The position numbers and the translations under genes were made by a program. A model generated the notes under the pieces. It saw nothing but the letters and a program-made list of their open reading frames with translations, was not told the origin of the DNA and did not search any database. A stretch of 64,000 nucleotides of DNA, taken from contig MKTT01000050.1 in the NCBI GenBank assembly GCA_001898385.1, positions 94,489 to 158,488 on the forward strand. The letters are read 5' to 3'. Origin of the DNA: Planctomycetales bacterium 71-10 (GTDB taxonomy: Bacteria; Planctomycetota; Planctomycetia; Isosphaerales; Isosphaeraceae). This document shows positions 63,163 through 64,000 of this stretch, piece by piece. Position 1 is the first letter of the stretch, and each line of letters starts with the position of its first letter.

Positions 63163-63358
63163 CATCGTAACGGCCTTCCCCCCCCGCGGGGGAAGGTGGC
63201 CCGCAGGGCCGGATGAGGGGGGAGACGAGCGAGAAGGCCGTCGGATCTCGCGTCGGCCCGGACGGGCGGGCCTTCGAATCCCGACGGTGTCCGTGCTTCG
63301 CCTCCCCCTCATCTGACGCCTGCGGCGTCTGTCTTCCCCCGCGAGGGGGGAAGACGTC
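63163..63358 (+). repeat. Structured palindromic repeat, copy 5
   Basis: Left end CATCGTAACGG, hairpins A and B (GCA loop), C, middle, C', D (with a TGC loop) and E, ending AAGACGTC, all in the same orientation as copies 1-3. It fills part of the 494-bp divergent gap before the zinc-ribbon gene. Confidence 0.9.
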
Positions 63359-63514
63359 GGGTACCGATCGCCAAAATCCCAAGGGACGCCCGCGTCCCCC
63401 GGGCGAAATCCTCGGGAGGCCGCGTCGATGCTTGCTTTCGCCCGCATCGCGCCCGATCATCGACGCCGAGGCGAGCCCGGTCGGGACGTCTCAAGGACCC
63501 CGGGAGGTCGAGCG

Positions 63515-64000
63515 ATGCCCGTGTCGGTGACGTGTTCCCAGTGCGGCCGGACCTACGTCCTGAAGGACGAATTCGCGGGCAAGAAGGTGCGCTGCCCGGA
63601 CTGCGACACGGTCCAGGTGGTGCCGGTCCAGGACGTCGTCTACGCAACCGCCGGGTCGGTGGACGAGGAGGCCGGCGAGGCCGCGGCGCTCCACCCGGCG
63701 TTCCAGCGCGACAAGTTCCTGATGCGCCAGAAGATGATGGCCATCTCGGCGAAGTACACGATCAGCGACGAGGCGAAGCGGCCCATCCTGTACGTCGAGC
63801 GGCCGGCGCACCTGAAGCGACAGCTCCTGGCCGGGTGCGGGACGGTGGCGGTGATGGCGTTCGCGGCGCTCGCCGCGGCGCTGGCGGGGATGGGGGCGGC
63901 GGCGCTCTCGGGGAACGATGGCGTCGGCGTCGTCGTCGGGGTGCTCGGGATCCTGGCGGCGTTCGCGGCGGGGATCGTCGCGGCGATCCGGCTCTCGCCC
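63515..64000 (+). CDS. Zinc-ribbon and membrane protein, 3' end beyond the window
   Basis: At least 162 residues; the frame is open at the window end. GGGAGG precedes the ATG at 63515. The N-terminus SVTCSQCGRTYVLKDEFAGKKVRCPDCD is a small zinc ribbon (CxxC...CxxC). RDKFLMRQKMMAISAKYTISDEAKRPILYVER resembles the start of an LURP-one/scramblase-type beta domain. Hydrophobic segments follow (VAVMAFAALAAALAGMGAA, VVGVLGILAAFAAGIVAAI). The combination is typical of poorly understood planctomycete envelope proteins. The full architecture cannot be judged from this window. Confidence 0.8.
   Translation, partial: MPVSVTCSQCGRTYVLKDEFAGKKVRCPDCDTVQVVPVQDVVYATAGSVDEEAGEAAALHPAFQRDKFLMRQKMMAISAKYTISDEAKRPILYVERPAHLKRQLLAGCGTVAVMAFAALAAALAGMGAAALSGNDGVGVVVGVLGILAAFAAGIVAAIRLSP

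Noticed and set aside
61150..63447. Upstream extension of the mocA-moaD frame over more than 750 codons
   Set aside because: The frame is open through xdhC and beyond, but the translation before ATG 61149 is Arg-rich and low in complexity, and xdhC in another frame explains the same DNA.

Overview
This window looks like a chromosomal segment of a very GC-rich planctomycete, most likely Isosphaeraceae-like (inference from gene families and style, not from a marker gene). The evidence is a DUF1559 protein with a prepilin-type N-terminus, two PEP-CTERM proteins, a surface protein with the N-terminal MEQLDHRQML variant of the planctomycete LExLExRxLL signal, small lipoproteins, a Gfo/Idh/MocA - ThuA - formylglycine-enzyme-like cluster with Tat or Sec signals, and many GTG/TTG starts with GGAG-type ribosome binding sites. 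No rRNA, tRNA, IS element, prophage or CRISPR array was recognised.

Layout. 0-6.3 kb: a lipoprotein, a PEP-CTERM protein, a YjhG/YagF-type sugar-acid dehydratase, a DUF971 protein and a GT2 glycosyltransferase. 6.2-8 kb: an Rrf2 regulator divergent from flavohemoprotein hmp, with a shared promoter region carrying an inverted repeat. 8-11 kb: a tightly overlapping glycerate kinase-thiL-tsaE operon, preceded by csrA. 11-22 kb: a YfhO-like membrane protein and argC on the plus strand, facing a minus-strand series argB-argD-argF-rph, a secreted protein, rdgB and an MDR oxidoreductase. 22-32 kb: gltA, mscL/apbE, a formylglycine-enzyme-like protein, a Gfo/Idh/MocA oxidoreductase, a ThuA protein and an M13 peptidase. 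32-35 kb: a lipoprotein, a DUF1559 protein and two unknown coupled genes. 35-39.4 kb: a TetR-permease-ATPase-HlyD transport operon with a recognisable promoter/operator. 39.4-49 kb: holA, a BON protein, two divergent paralogous envelope proteins with different sorting signals, an XRE regulator and a large TPR membrane protein. 49-53 kb: acyl-CoA dehydrogenase, an orphan TorD-type chaperone, sufS-sufU. 53.4-54.5 kb: a lower-GC module with an ADP-ribosyltransferase-like protein and an overlapping small gene, bounded by two identical 49-bp terminators. 55-63 kb: HU, two YkgJ-type Cys-cluster proteins, an enolase-superfamily enzyme, a Tat amidohydrolase and a molybdenum-cofactor operon (xdhC, a mocA-moaD fusion, moaE, moaA).

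Between the genes lie five ~192-bp copies of one structured palindromic repeat (4.4, 24.0, 28.4, 57.6 and 63.2 kb), two divergent elements of the same architecture (23.5 and 35.0 kb) and a separate GC-rich palindrome family (35.1 and 53.2 kb).

The strongest candidates for something undescribed are the ART-like two-gene module with its duplicated terminator, the structured repeat family with a compensatory stem change, the mocA-moaD fusion whose MoaD tail ends GGGR instead of GG, argF with no ATG/GTG/TTG start, and the divergent paralogous envelope proteins. All functions are inferred from sequence reading alone; no database search was run.
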